From Euryarchaeota archaeon UBA36 (lineage in GTDB: Archaea; Thermoplasmatota; Poseidoniia; Poseidoniales; Thalassarchaeaceae), in assembly GCA_002496485.1 (NCBI GenBank), contig DAJW01000157.1, positions 1 through 6,777 of the forward strand: a stretch of 6,777 nt of DNA, in the 5' to 3' direction. Shown piece by piece: positions 1 through 5,388 of the stretch. Position numbers and translations under genes: made by a program. Within the stretch, counting starts at the first letter, position 1; each line of letters opens with the position of its first letter. The notes below the pieces were generated by a model that was not told the origin of the DNA, made no database searches, and saw nothing but the letters and a program-made list of their open reading frames with translations.

Positions 1-438
1 TACGTGAGCAGCACCTAGTAAAACTGCTTTATACCCGGCCAAGTTATCTTGACTTGAATTGACATCCATTGCTTGAGCTCTAGATAGTCTTCTAGGTATC
101 ATATCCATACTCAATAGTGTAATTTTGGATTCGATCGCGTTTTTGATTATTTCATGGTTCCTAAATGGATCTGCGACACATGTTACAATTTGATTAGATT
201 CTAATTCTGACAAGTTTGGTGGAGAAATTGATAAAATTATATCGCTACTTAAGACAGTTGCTTTATCAGAAATTTTTGCACCTACATTTTGATATTCTTC
301 ATCACTATGGTAAGATAAAATTCCCGCATTATTTTCAACAATTACATCAAAACCCGCTTTGATTAATTTTTTTACTGAAGCTGGAACAATTGAAACTCTA
401 TTCTCACCAGATGGCTCCTTAAGGACTCCTAACTTCAT
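1..438 (-). CDS. pntA: NAD(P) transhydrogenase subunit alpha, N-terminal part (cut by the window edge)
   Basis: The reading frame starts at an ATG (436-438) and is still open at position 1, giving 146 residues beginning MKLGVLKEPSGENRVSIVP. This is the NAD(H)-binding domain I of the proton-translocating transhydrogenase, which moves hydride between NADH and NADP+ and is coupled to the proton gradient at the cytoplasmic membrane. The key evidence is the stretch around residues 114-139: IPR-R117-LSRAQ122-AMD125, then SSQ and NLAGY. R117, Q122 and D125 fit the family's RQD loop that contacts NAD(H). Residues 14-20 (RVSIVPA) match the family's N-terminal R-V-x-x-x-P signature. Alanine dehydrogenase shares this fold but lacks the RAQ-MD-SS-NLAGY block, so it is less likely. 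The rest of the alpha subunit and the beta subunit (pntB) would be expected to the left. The protease gene ends 83 bases upstream on the same strand, but a TATA-like box in the gap suggests a separate promoter. Confidence 0.88.
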   Translation of the reverse strand, partial: MKLGVLKEPSGENRVSIVPASVKKLIKAGFDVIVENNAGILSYHSDEEYQNVGAKISDKATVLSSDIILSISPPNLSELESNQIVTCVADPFRNHEIIKNAIESKITLLSMDMIPRRLSRAQAMDVNSSQDNLAGYKAVLLGAAHV

Positions 439-463
439 ATGATATTCCTGCCCTACTCAGAGT

Positions 464-471
464 AATATATG
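464..471 (-). promoter_or_regulatory. TATA-like box of pntA
   Basis: On the minus strand this reads CATATATT, centred about 29 bases before the pntA ATG. An archaeal TATA box sits about 25 bases before the transcription start, so the mRNA would be leaderless or have only a few leader bases. No convincing Shine-Dalgarno sequence lies before the ATG (upstream bases read GGCAGGAATATCAT). Inferred from position and composition only. Confidence 0.4.
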
Positions 472-521
472 TCCCACTTGTTATTTGTTATTGAAGCCGT
501 CGGAATAAGTCTATCACTACT

Positions 522-1208
522 CTAAGTGAAAATGATTTGATATGCAATTCCAAAAACAACTATGTCACAAATGGCATGAGATATCCAGCATATAATAATT
601 GATTTATATCGGACATAAAGCCATGACCAAACGGCAGCAGCTGTTATCAGTCCAAAACTAGCCATCACGGTCTGCCACCATTCAAATCCTAGTAGGTGTA
701 AAGCTAGTGAATGATGTAATGTGAATAAGAATGCAGAAATTAATATTCCATAGTTTTCTGATCCAGTAAATTCAATACTGCGCATTGTTATGAACCATCG
801 GAAAACATACTCTTCGAGAAGGCTGTTTATGAATATCCAATAAAATGTTGCAGCAATAAAAAGATTAACATCAGTTAATCCAGTGTTTTTTAATTCATCA
901 AAAATTTTTACATTATCAATCGTATCTCCAAATAAATTCCAGGTTACTAGAATGATTGCCGATAGTCCTAATCCAGTAATTATACCCATATTGGTTGCAG
1001 ATTTAGATGGTTTATTTAGTTGAAATTCTCTTTTTTCGACTTTAAAGAACCAGTAGGTGGGAACAATAAATATCCATATTTTACATAAAATAAATACTAT
1101 TTGAGAAATTAATTCGTTGTTACTAATCATAAGACTAAACGCTATGGAAAAAGTCGGAGTGAACGAAATCAAAAATAGAGCAATTAAGGCTTTATTACTA
1201 CTTTTCAC
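522..1208 (-). CDS. CPBP-family intramembrane metalloprotease (Abi / Rce1-like)
   Basis: A 228-residue, very hydrophobic protein with roughly seven predicted membrane segments (about residues 6-26, 35-56, 73-92, 114-131, 153-171, 180-198 and 204-226). It carries all three CPBP motifs in order: EExxxR as E132-E133-YVF-R137, FxxxH as F162-TLH-H166, and HxxxD as H211-AIC-D215. In this family these residues coordinate the metal and activate water for cleavage of substrates within the membrane. Relatives include the CAAX prenyl endopeptidase Rce1 and bacteriocin-immunity proteases. The substrate cannot be predicted from the sequence. The chosen start is a GTG at 1206-1208. No Shine-Dalgarno precedes it, but a TATA-like box lies about 25 bases upstream, which fits a leaderless GTG start. 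The next in-frame Met is residue 27, which would remove most of the first membrane segment. The gene is divergent from mdh, and pntA follows on the same strand. Confidence 0.87.
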   Translation of the reverse strand: MKSSNKALIALFLISFTPTFSIAFSLMISNNELISQIVFILCKIWIFIVPTYWFFKVEKREFQLNKPSKSATNMGIITGLGLSAIILVTWNLFGDTIDNVKIFDELKNTGLTDVNLFIAATFYWIFINSLLEEYVFRWFITMRSIEFTGSENYGILISAFLFTLHHSLALHLLGFEWWQTVMASFGLITAAAVWSWLYVRYKSIIICWISHAICDIVVFGIAYQIIFT

Positions 1209-1229
1209 AGTTGCACGAGGAGTTCAAAC

Positions 1230-1237
1230 TATATTAT
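1230..1237. promoter_or_regulatory. TATA-like box shared by the divergent protease and mdh genes
   Basis: The plus strand reads TATATTAT and the minus strand ATAATATA, so the box is plausible in both directions within the 82-base gap between the two genes. Read leftward, its centre is about 25 bases before the GTG of the protease, giving a leaderless message. Read rightward, transcription would begin near 1260 and give mdh a leader of about 30 bases. A weaker alternative for mdh (ATACTAAAA, 1253-1261) would give a nearly leaderless mRNA. Inferred from position only. Confidence 0.4.
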
Positions 1238-1279
1238 GTATCAGAATGGGCGATACTAAAACCTAATACCAATGCCTTA

Positions 1280-1283
1280 GAGG
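1280..1283 (+). promoter_or_regulatory. Ribosome binding site of mdh (GAGG)
   Basis: GAGG, followed by AT, lies 7 bases before the ATG of mdh. It is the clearest Shine-Dalgarno match in the window and supports the ATG at 1291 as the start, in contrast to the apparently leaderless neighbours. Confidence 0.5.
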
Positions 1284-1290
1284 ATAGATT

Positions 1291-2229
1291 ATGGTAAATG
1301 AAGCGAAGAAGGTAGCAGTAATTGGTGCCGGTAATGTTGGAGCAACATGTGCTTTTGTTCTCGCAGAAAGAAAAATTGGAGAGATAGTACTGTTAGATAT
1401 ATTCGAGGGATTTGCTAAAGGCAAAGCATTGGATATGAGTCAAGGTGGACAAATACTAAATTACGATGGTAGAGTAACTGGTACTTCAGATTACAAAGAT
1501 ATTACTAATTCGGATGTAGTTGTAGTTACATCAGGATTTCCACGAAAGCCTGGGATGACAAGAGAAGATTTAGTGGAAAAAAATGCTGAAATAATTACTC
1601 AAGTTGGAAATGGAATCAAAGAATATGCACCAGATTCCGTGATTGTTATGGTAACAAATCCGTTAGATTTAATGACATATCATATGCAAAAAATAACCGG
1701 TTTTCCTGAACAAAGAGTGGTAGGTCAAGCGGGAATATTAGATTCTGCCAGAATGACTCATTTTGTATCAGAAGAACTTGGAGTGTCTAATGAAGATGTT
1801 CAGGCAATGGTATTAGGTGGGCATGGAGATACGATGGTCCCATTACCTAGATACACTACTGTATCTGGAATCCCTATAACGCAATTAATTAGTGAAGAGA
1901 GAATAAAACAAATTAGTGAAAGAACGGCAGGGGGCGGGGGGGAAATTGTAAAATTACTGGAACGTGGTAGCGCCTTCTATGCTCCAGGATCGGCTGCAGC
2001 GATAATGGCTGAGACTATTCTAAATGACAGAAAGAGGTTGTTACCATGCAGTGCATACCTTAGTGGACAATATGGCCTAGAAGATATCTATATCGGAGTT
2101 CCAGTAATTTTGGGCAAAAATGGTGTAGAAAAAATTCTTGAATTAGAATTAGAATCTGAGGAATTAGAAAGCTTGACAAATTCAGCATTATTCTATAAAG
2201 ATCAATTAAAGTCGATACTAGGATATTAA
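1291..2229 (+). CDS. mdh: Malate dehydrogenase (LDH-like, NAD-dependent)
   Basis: A 312-residue cytoplasmic enzyme, full length for the family, that interconverts malate and oxaloacetate using a nicotinamide cofactor in the TCA cycle. The N-terminal Rossmann motif is G12-A-G14-NV-G17. D36 at the end of the second strand (VLLD) is the residue that normally selects NAD(H) over NADP(H). R85 in GFPR-KPGM marks malate dehydrogenase, because lactate dehydrogenase has Gln there. R91 is the mobile-loop arginine, N123 lies in TNPLD, D151 and R154 lie in GILDSAR, and H178 in GGHGD is the catalytic histidine. The C-terminal part has the expected GSAFYAPGSA and LLPCSAYLSGQYG blocks. The start is set by GAGG 7 bases upstream. 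The NUDIX gene begins 12 bases after the stop and is probably cotranscribed. A G5-C-G7 run at 1930-1942 encodes the conserved Gly cluster without breaking the frame. Confidence 0.96.
   Translation: MVNEAKKVAVIGAGNVGATCAFVLAERKIGEIVLLDIFEGFAKGKALDMSQGGQILNYDGRVTGTSDYKDITNSDVVVVTSGFPRKPGMTREDLVEKNAEIITQVGNGIKEYAPDSVIVMVTNPLDLMTYHMQKITGFPEQRVVGQAGILDSARMTHFVSEELGVSNEDVQAMVLGGHGDTMVPLPRYTTVSGIPITQLISEERIKQISERTAGGGGEIVKLLERGSAFYAPGSAAAIMAETILNDRKRLLPCSAYLSGQYGLEDIYIGVPVILGKNGVEKILELELESEELESLTNSALFYKDQLKSILGY
1930..1942 (+). repeat. G-rich homopolymer tract inside mdh (G5-C-G7)
   Basis: Five G, one C and seven G occur in an otherwise AT-rich gene. They form part of the codons for Ala-Gly-Gly-Gly-Gly (residues 213-217), a glycine cluster common in this enzyme family just before EIVKLL. 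The reading frame is intact through it. A run of seven G is a possible slippage site in replication or sequencing. Confidence 0.75.
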
Positions 2230-2241
2230 AATGGGAATAAT

Positions 2242-3006
2242 ATGATTACCAAAAATGAATACGTATATTTAGAAATTGATGGTAAAATACTGTTAGTGAA
2301 TGATGAAGGGATTGGCCCACAAATCCCTAGTATGGGAAGAAGGCATAATTCGGATGAAAACTATATCAGACTACCGACTAAAGAAGAAGCAAGCAAAATT
2401 TGTAATCAATGGGAATTAAAAAGAGTTAATATAATTAAAATTGGAGATCAGAAACACTCAGTTGAGTATGGAATGCCTTCAATAAAATGGCCTGAGAATT
2501 GGGCATGGAAAGATTCCGTAATTAGTGATAATGCGGTAGATCCATTGGTAAGAGAAGTTGTATATCGAACTATGCACAGGGTCGTTAGTAAAGTGATAAT
2601 ACTAAATTCTAAGAATGAATTATTGATGCAGAAGATAGCTCGTGGATTTTTTGAAGGATATTGGACGTTACCTGGCGGATATGTTGATTATGGAGAACAT
2701 CCAAGAGATGCTGCACAAAGAGAGGCTTTAGAAGAAATGGGGATAGATATAGTCATTCCAGATAATATAGGCGAAAGTACTGATAAAAAGGAAGGAAATG
2801 ATTCATATATAGTTCAAAGTAAGATATTTAATTCGGAAGGAATTAATTGGGTTTCTTTTACTTATAGGTGCGAAGGTGAATTTACTAATGAAGAAATAAT
2901 ACCCAAAGAAGATGAAATTGAAGAAGTAAGATGGTTTTCAAAGGAGCAGGCATTACAATTGGCTGTTTCAGAATTTGATATTGAAGCATTATCAAGAATT
3001 TGTTAA
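2242..3006 (+). CDS. NUDIX hydrolase with an N-terminal extension
   Basis: A 254-residue soluble protein. The NUDIX domain covers about residues 112-245. It contains a perfect NUDIX box: G146, five residues, E152, seven residues, R160-E161, two residues, E164-E165, one residue, G167. These glutamates bind the Mg2+ or Mn2+ used to cleave a nucleoside diphosphate linked to another group. The preceding EGYWTLPGGYVDYGEHP is typical of the superfamily. The substrate is not evident. The NudC SQPWPFP element and zinc-binding CxxC pairs are absent, so it is not a standard NADH pyrophosphatase. Residues 1-110 are an unrecognised extension rich in aromatic residues (KWPENWAWKD at 82-91). The gene starts 12 bases after mdh, with a weak GGGA 5 bases before the ATG, and is likely in one operon with it. 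A single base separates its stop from the convergent crystallin-archaellin gene. The box is certain, the physiological role open. Confidence 0.9.
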   Translation: MITKNEYVYLEIDGKILLVNDEGIGPQIPSMGRRHNSDENYIRLPTKEEASKICNQWELKRVNIIKIGDQKHSVEYGMPSIKWPENWAWKDSVISDNAVDPLVREVVYRTMHRVVSKVIILNSKNELLMQKIARGFFEGYWTLPGGYVDYGEHPRDAAQREALEEMGIDIVIPDNIGESTDKKEGNDSYIVQSKIFNSEGINWVSFTYRCEGEFTNEEIIPKEDEIEEVRWFSKEQALQLAVSEFDIEALSRIC

Positions 3007-3007
3007 T

Positions 3008-3904
3008 TCATGATCTAAATAGAATATCTGTTCCTAAAGATAAATCTCTTATCGGAAGAGTGTAGTATGATGTAGCTCCATTGTGTATATGAACCATTAG
3101 TGGAATATTGTCTCCAACTTCCGGAGAGCAGTTTTTGAATGTAGCTTCAACCTTGAATCTTGGACCAACCTCAAGTATTTCAGATGAAATAAAATTCATT
3201 TCCAAACCCTCAGTATTTGTATTATCAAGAAATGAAGAACCTCCCACTATAATATTCTCAGAATCAGTAGCAGCAGAACTGCCTACATCGCAAGAAATTG
3301 ACCATGAGATATCTCCAACGGATACATCACGGGAACCAGCAGCCAATTTCATATGAAATTCAACTTCGAATCCTAATACCTTAATAGAGCTGATTTCATC
3401 ATTACACCCACTACCACCACAATTAGGTGGTCTTGAATTGGCCCGAATGTCGGCTAGAGAATGATCTCCTCCCCCTAATCTAGCAGACCAACCACTAAAG
3501 TCCGAGCCATCATACATGATTATTTCACATCCATCATCGACCTTAATTGTGGTTGCATCATTACTAGTTGCTTCATCAAAACCATCATTATTTGGATCTA
3601 GAAAGTCACCTCCTGCATAGTCTCCTACTGTGTAAGTAGCAGACCAACCACCAAATCCAGCATGTTGATACAATGTTGCTTCACAATCCGCAGCACCATT
3701 AAAAGTTAGATAAGCCCCTTCAACTAAGGCCCTATTTGATATTAGATTTCTGCTATCACTTGCTGTATTTTCACCGTTCTGCTGTAAATCTTCAATAGTC
3801 TTAATGATAATAGTGGAAGCTACCGCTGCAACTAGAATTAATGCAATGAATACAATCATTGCACCTATTCCGATTGAACCGTTGGTATCACGCATGTGAC
3901 TCAC
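3008..3904 (-). CDS. Archaellin-like (type IV filament) protein carrying a beta/gamma-crystallin domain
   Basis: A 298-residue predicted surface protein in three parts. Residues 1-44 are an archaellin N-terminus: a short leader ending in Gly9, then SIGIGAMIVFIALILVAAVA and a hydrophobic helix ending KTIEDL. A class III signal peptidase (PibD/FlaK type) would cut after Gly9. Residues about 74-177 read as two Greek-key motifs of a beta/gamma-crystallin: CEATLYQHAGFGGWSA closing with TTIKV, and CEIIMYDGSDFSGWSA closing with NDEISSIKV. The second closing segment fits the calcium-binding pattern N/D-N/D-x-x-S/T-S exactly; the first (SNDATT) is degenerate. Residues about 178-298 resemble the beta domain of the protein at 5389-6087 (DISWSISC; LMVHIHNGATSYYTLPI). 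Six cysteines suggest disulfides outside the cell. The start used is GTG (3902-3904), matching a leaderless pattern. An ATG three codons later (3893-3895) would give leader MRDTNG and is equally plausible. The small hypothetical gene lies 30 bases upstream on the same strand. Confidence 0.85.
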   Translation of the reverse strand: MSHMRDTNGSIGIGAMIVFIALILVAAVASTIIIKTIEDLQQNGENTASDSRNLISNRALVEGAYLTFNGAADCEATLYQHAGFGGWSATYTVGDYAGGDFLDPNNDGFDEATSNDATTIKVDDGCEIIMYDGSDFSGWSARLGGGDHSLADIRANSRPPNCGGSGCNDEISSIKVLGFEVEFHMKLAAGSRDVSVGDISWSISCDVGSSAATDSENIIVGGSSFLDNTNTEGLEMNFISSEILEVGPRFKVEATFKNCSPEVGDNIPLMVHIHNGATSYYTLPIRDLSLGTDILFRS

Positions 3905-3923
3905 AGTATTTCTTCAAACATTC

Positions 3924-3933
3924 AGTATAATAC
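3924..3933 (-). promoter_or_regulatory. TATA-like box just before the crystallin-archaellin gene
   Basis: On the minus strand this reads GTATTATACT, centred about 25 bases before the GTG at 3904. That spacing would make the GTG the first codon of a leaderless mRNA, or give the ATG at 3895 a 9-base leader. It sits in the 30-base gap after the small hypothetical gene and gives the filament gene a possible promoter of its own. Confidence 0.35.
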
Positions 3934-3934
3934 T

Positions 3935-4198
3935 CTATTCATTTTTATACTCAGAAAGATACAAATCTTTAGTTACTGAAACTAGTATCTTCGTAACCCA
4001 AAAACCGGAATCACCACCAGAACCACCAATATCCCATTCCCAGCTCACTGTTGCTCTATTATCTAATTCTTTTACATATTTTTCAACTGCTTGTATTAAC
4101 TGATTAATTGTACTAGCCTCGAAAGTAACTTGTCGAGAATAATGCTCTTGTAAATGCTGATCTGTCTCCCAACTATGCTCTACAATATTTAAAATCAT
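3935..4198 (-). CDS. Small hypothetical protein (87 residues)
   Basis: I do not recognise this protein. It starts at an ATG (4196-4198) and has no signal peptide or membrane segment, so it should be cytoplasmic. Residues 25-45 (VTFEASTINQLIQAVEKYVKEL) look like a strand followed by an amphipathic helix. A Gly-rich loop (IGGSGGDSGFW, about 57-67) and a strand (VTKILVSVTKDL) follow, with charged ends. The mixed composition, alternation of hydrophobic positions, a TATA-like box about 26 bases upstream and placement in a gap with no competing gene suggest a real gene, not a chance frame. It reads in the same direction as the crystallin-archaellin gene 30 bases downstream and could be cotranscribed with it. 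It is divergent from the secreted protein at 4326. Confidence 0.6.
   Translation of the reverse strand: MILNIVEHSWETDQHLQEHYSRQVTFEASTINQLIQAVEKYVKELDNRATVSWEWDIGGSGGDSGFWVTKILVSVTKDLYLSEYKNE
3940..3950 (-). promoter_or_regulatory. Second TATA-like box within the 3' end of the small upstream gene
   Basis: On the minus strand this reads GTATAAAAATG, the best match to an archaeal TATA box in this stretch. It lies about 42 bases before the GTG start and would give a leader of roughly 16 to 25 bases. In that leader the bases GTGA (3901-3904) are 5 bases before the ATG at 3895 and could act as a weak ribosome site. Which of the two boxes is used cannot be settled from the sequence. Confidence 0.3.
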
Positions 4199-4219
4199 AA
4201 TTCATTGAATACATATGTA

Positions 4220-4229
4220 GATTTTAACT
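4220..4229 (-). promoter_or_regulatory. TATA-like box of the small hypothetical gene
   Basis: On the minus strand this reads AGTTAAAATC, centred about 26 bases before the ATG at 4198, the spacing expected for a leaderless archaeal mRNA. Together with the box at 4299-4306 it makes the 127-base gap at 4199-4325 a divergent promoter region. Confidence 0.3.
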
Positions 4230-4298
4230 TATTCTTAGACGATATGACTAATGTAATAGTAAAACCAGTGAATGTATACTCAATTCTACGTTGTTTTG

Positions 4299-4306
4299 AA
4301 ATATAC
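4299..4306 (+). promoter_or_regulatory. TATA-like box of the anchored surface protein
   Basis: AAATATAC, centred about 23 bases before the ATG at 4326, preceded by a T-rich stretch ending in GAA. The spacing again predicts a leaderless or nearly leaderless transcript. There is no clear Shine-Dalgarno sequence before the ATG. Confidence 0.38.
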
Positions 4307-4325
4307 TGAGAAGTTGGGTTAAACA

Positions 4326-5363
4326 ATGAAGAAGTCGGTTTTTAGTATCTCAATATGTATTTTTTTATCTTCATTATCAATTCTCGCTCCGACTACTTCT
4401 GCACAAAATATTTTTCCGGCTGTAAGCGTAGATTGTGATGTTGATGTAATAGAAATAATTGATTATTCATATACATCTCATAATACATTCTGTACAATAG
4501 AGAATCCAACGGTGTACTCTGAAGAAATTAAATTAGTAGCACTTGGTAATGGAACGGCTATCAATGGGGTGCCTGAAAGTATTACACTAGCAGCTGGAGA
4601 ATCAATGAATATTGATATTGAAATTAATACAGAAGGCTTTGGTGGTGCCTTAGGAATAAGAAATATTTCAATTAATGCGGAAGTAACTCAGGCAGCAGGT
4701 ATTCCTGCGGGTATTTTCGGTGCAGAAGATTCAGCAATAATAAGTCTAGATTTCCTAGAATATTTGGAAATATACATTCGGGAGGTACAAGGTGGTGGTC
4801 AATATGATGAGGGTGAAGAAATTGTTATCTCGATTCCCGAAGATCAAATTGAAATTTGGACTAACAAACCTGGATCAATATATATACGAGCACATTTGAT
4901 TGAAGAAAATAAAAATTCTAATGATCCAAATTCTCCATTACCTGAAGGATTTGAATTCAGTCAAGCAACTGTCAATAGTTGTTGGTATATGATTACTAAT
5001 AGTGATGATACATGCAGTTGGACTGTATTAACTCCACAAGATATAGATGAAGATTGGAATGGTTGTGCAGTAGTTTATGTTATTACAAGTTGGGACAGTC
5101 CAGGAAGCCCCACATTTGATGAAAATGCCAATTTTGACTTAGCTGAAATGCCAACATCTTGTAACACTAATGTATATGGCGCTGAAGTAGTAGATATTTC
5201 GATTGAAAAAGATAAGGGGGTTGAAAATTTAATTTCTATAGGTGGAAATGATTCATTCATTGGACAATTAGGAATTACTGAAGACCAACTTCCAATTATT
5301 GGTGGTTCGATACTAATTGTTTTTACTATATTAATTGCATTTGTTATTATTAGAAGAAGATAA
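4326..5363 (+). CDS. Secreted surface protein with a C-terminal membrane anchor, function unknown
   Basis: A 345-residue protein with a Sec-type signal peptide: MKKS, a hydrophobic core, then APTTSAQ with probable cleavage near A26. The body is acidic and outside the cell. A single C-terminal membrane helix (about 322-342) ends in R343-R344-R345, which fixes the orientation with the body outside. Residues about 35-122 resemble an Ig-like beta domain of the CARDB/NEW3 kind (CTIENPTVYSEEIKLVALG, then ITLAAGESMNIDIEI), although family membership is only inferred. Residues 123-290 are unrecognised and contain a four-cysteine cluster (C219, C230, C247, C279). With C37 and C56 this makes six extracellular cysteines, which may pair. 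N-glycosylation sequons occur at N75, N113 and N308. No archaeosortase-type PGF motif is present. The gene precedes the second archaellin-like gene by 25 bases, so the two may be coregulated and act together at the cell surface. Confidence 0.85.
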   Translation: MKKSVFSISICIFLSSLSILAPTTSAQNIFPAVSVDCDVDVIEIIDYSYTSHNTFCTIENPTVYSEEIKLVALGNGTAINGVPESITLAAGESMNIDIEINTEGFGGALGIRNISINAEVTQAAGIPAGIFGAEDSAIISLDFLEYLEIYIREVQGGGQYDEGEEIVISIPEDQIEIWTNKPGSIYIRAHLIEENKNSNDPNSPLPEGFEFSQATVNSCWYMITNSDDTCSWTVLTPQDIDEDWNGCAVVYVITSWDSPGSPTFDENANFDLAEMPTSCNTNVYGAEVVDISIEKDKGVENLISIGGNDSFIGQLGITEDQLPIIGGSILIVFTILIAFVIIRRR

Positions 5364-5367
5364 TATA
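5360..5367 (+). promoter_or_regulatory. TATA-like box overlapping the stop codon of the preceding gene
   Basis: ATAATATA spans the TAA stop (5361-5363) of the surface protein and is centred about 25 bases before the GTG at 5389. It would let the second archaellin-like gene be transcribed on its own with a leaderless mRNA, besides any read-through from the upstream gene. Confidence 0.38.
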
Positions 5368-5388
5368 GTAAATTGATAGTGGATTGAT

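Noticed and set aside
1..438. Alanine dehydrogenase as the identity of the truncated gene
   Set aside because: The fold is shared, but the R-LSRAQ-MD-SSQ-NLAGY block is specific to the transhydrogenase alpha subunit.
522..1208. Bacteriocin-immunity or toxin-antitoxin system around the CPBP protease
   Set aside because: No bacteriocin-like peptide, toxin gene or defence gene is adjacent. The neighbours are metabolic, so the CPBP motifs alone do not support such a system.
1924..1945. G-quadruplex in mdh
   Set aside because: Only two G runs are present, separated by one C. They yield at most three GGG blocks nearby, and no fourth run lies within a normal loop distance.
1291..2229. Lactate dehydrogenase as the identity of the mdh gene
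   Set aside because: The substrate-specificity position is Arg (R85 in GFPRKPGM), as in malate dehydrogenase, where lactate dehydrogenase has Gln.
3108..3356. Plus-strand open frame of 82 codons
   Set aside because: It lies wholly inside the minus-strand crystallin-archaellin gene, whose domain content is convincing. Its translation has no recognisable motif, and its start has no supporting signal.
5075..5260. Minus-strand open frame of 61 codons
   Set aside because: It is a shadow of the anchored surface protein at 4326-5363 on the other strand, with low-complexity content and no motif.
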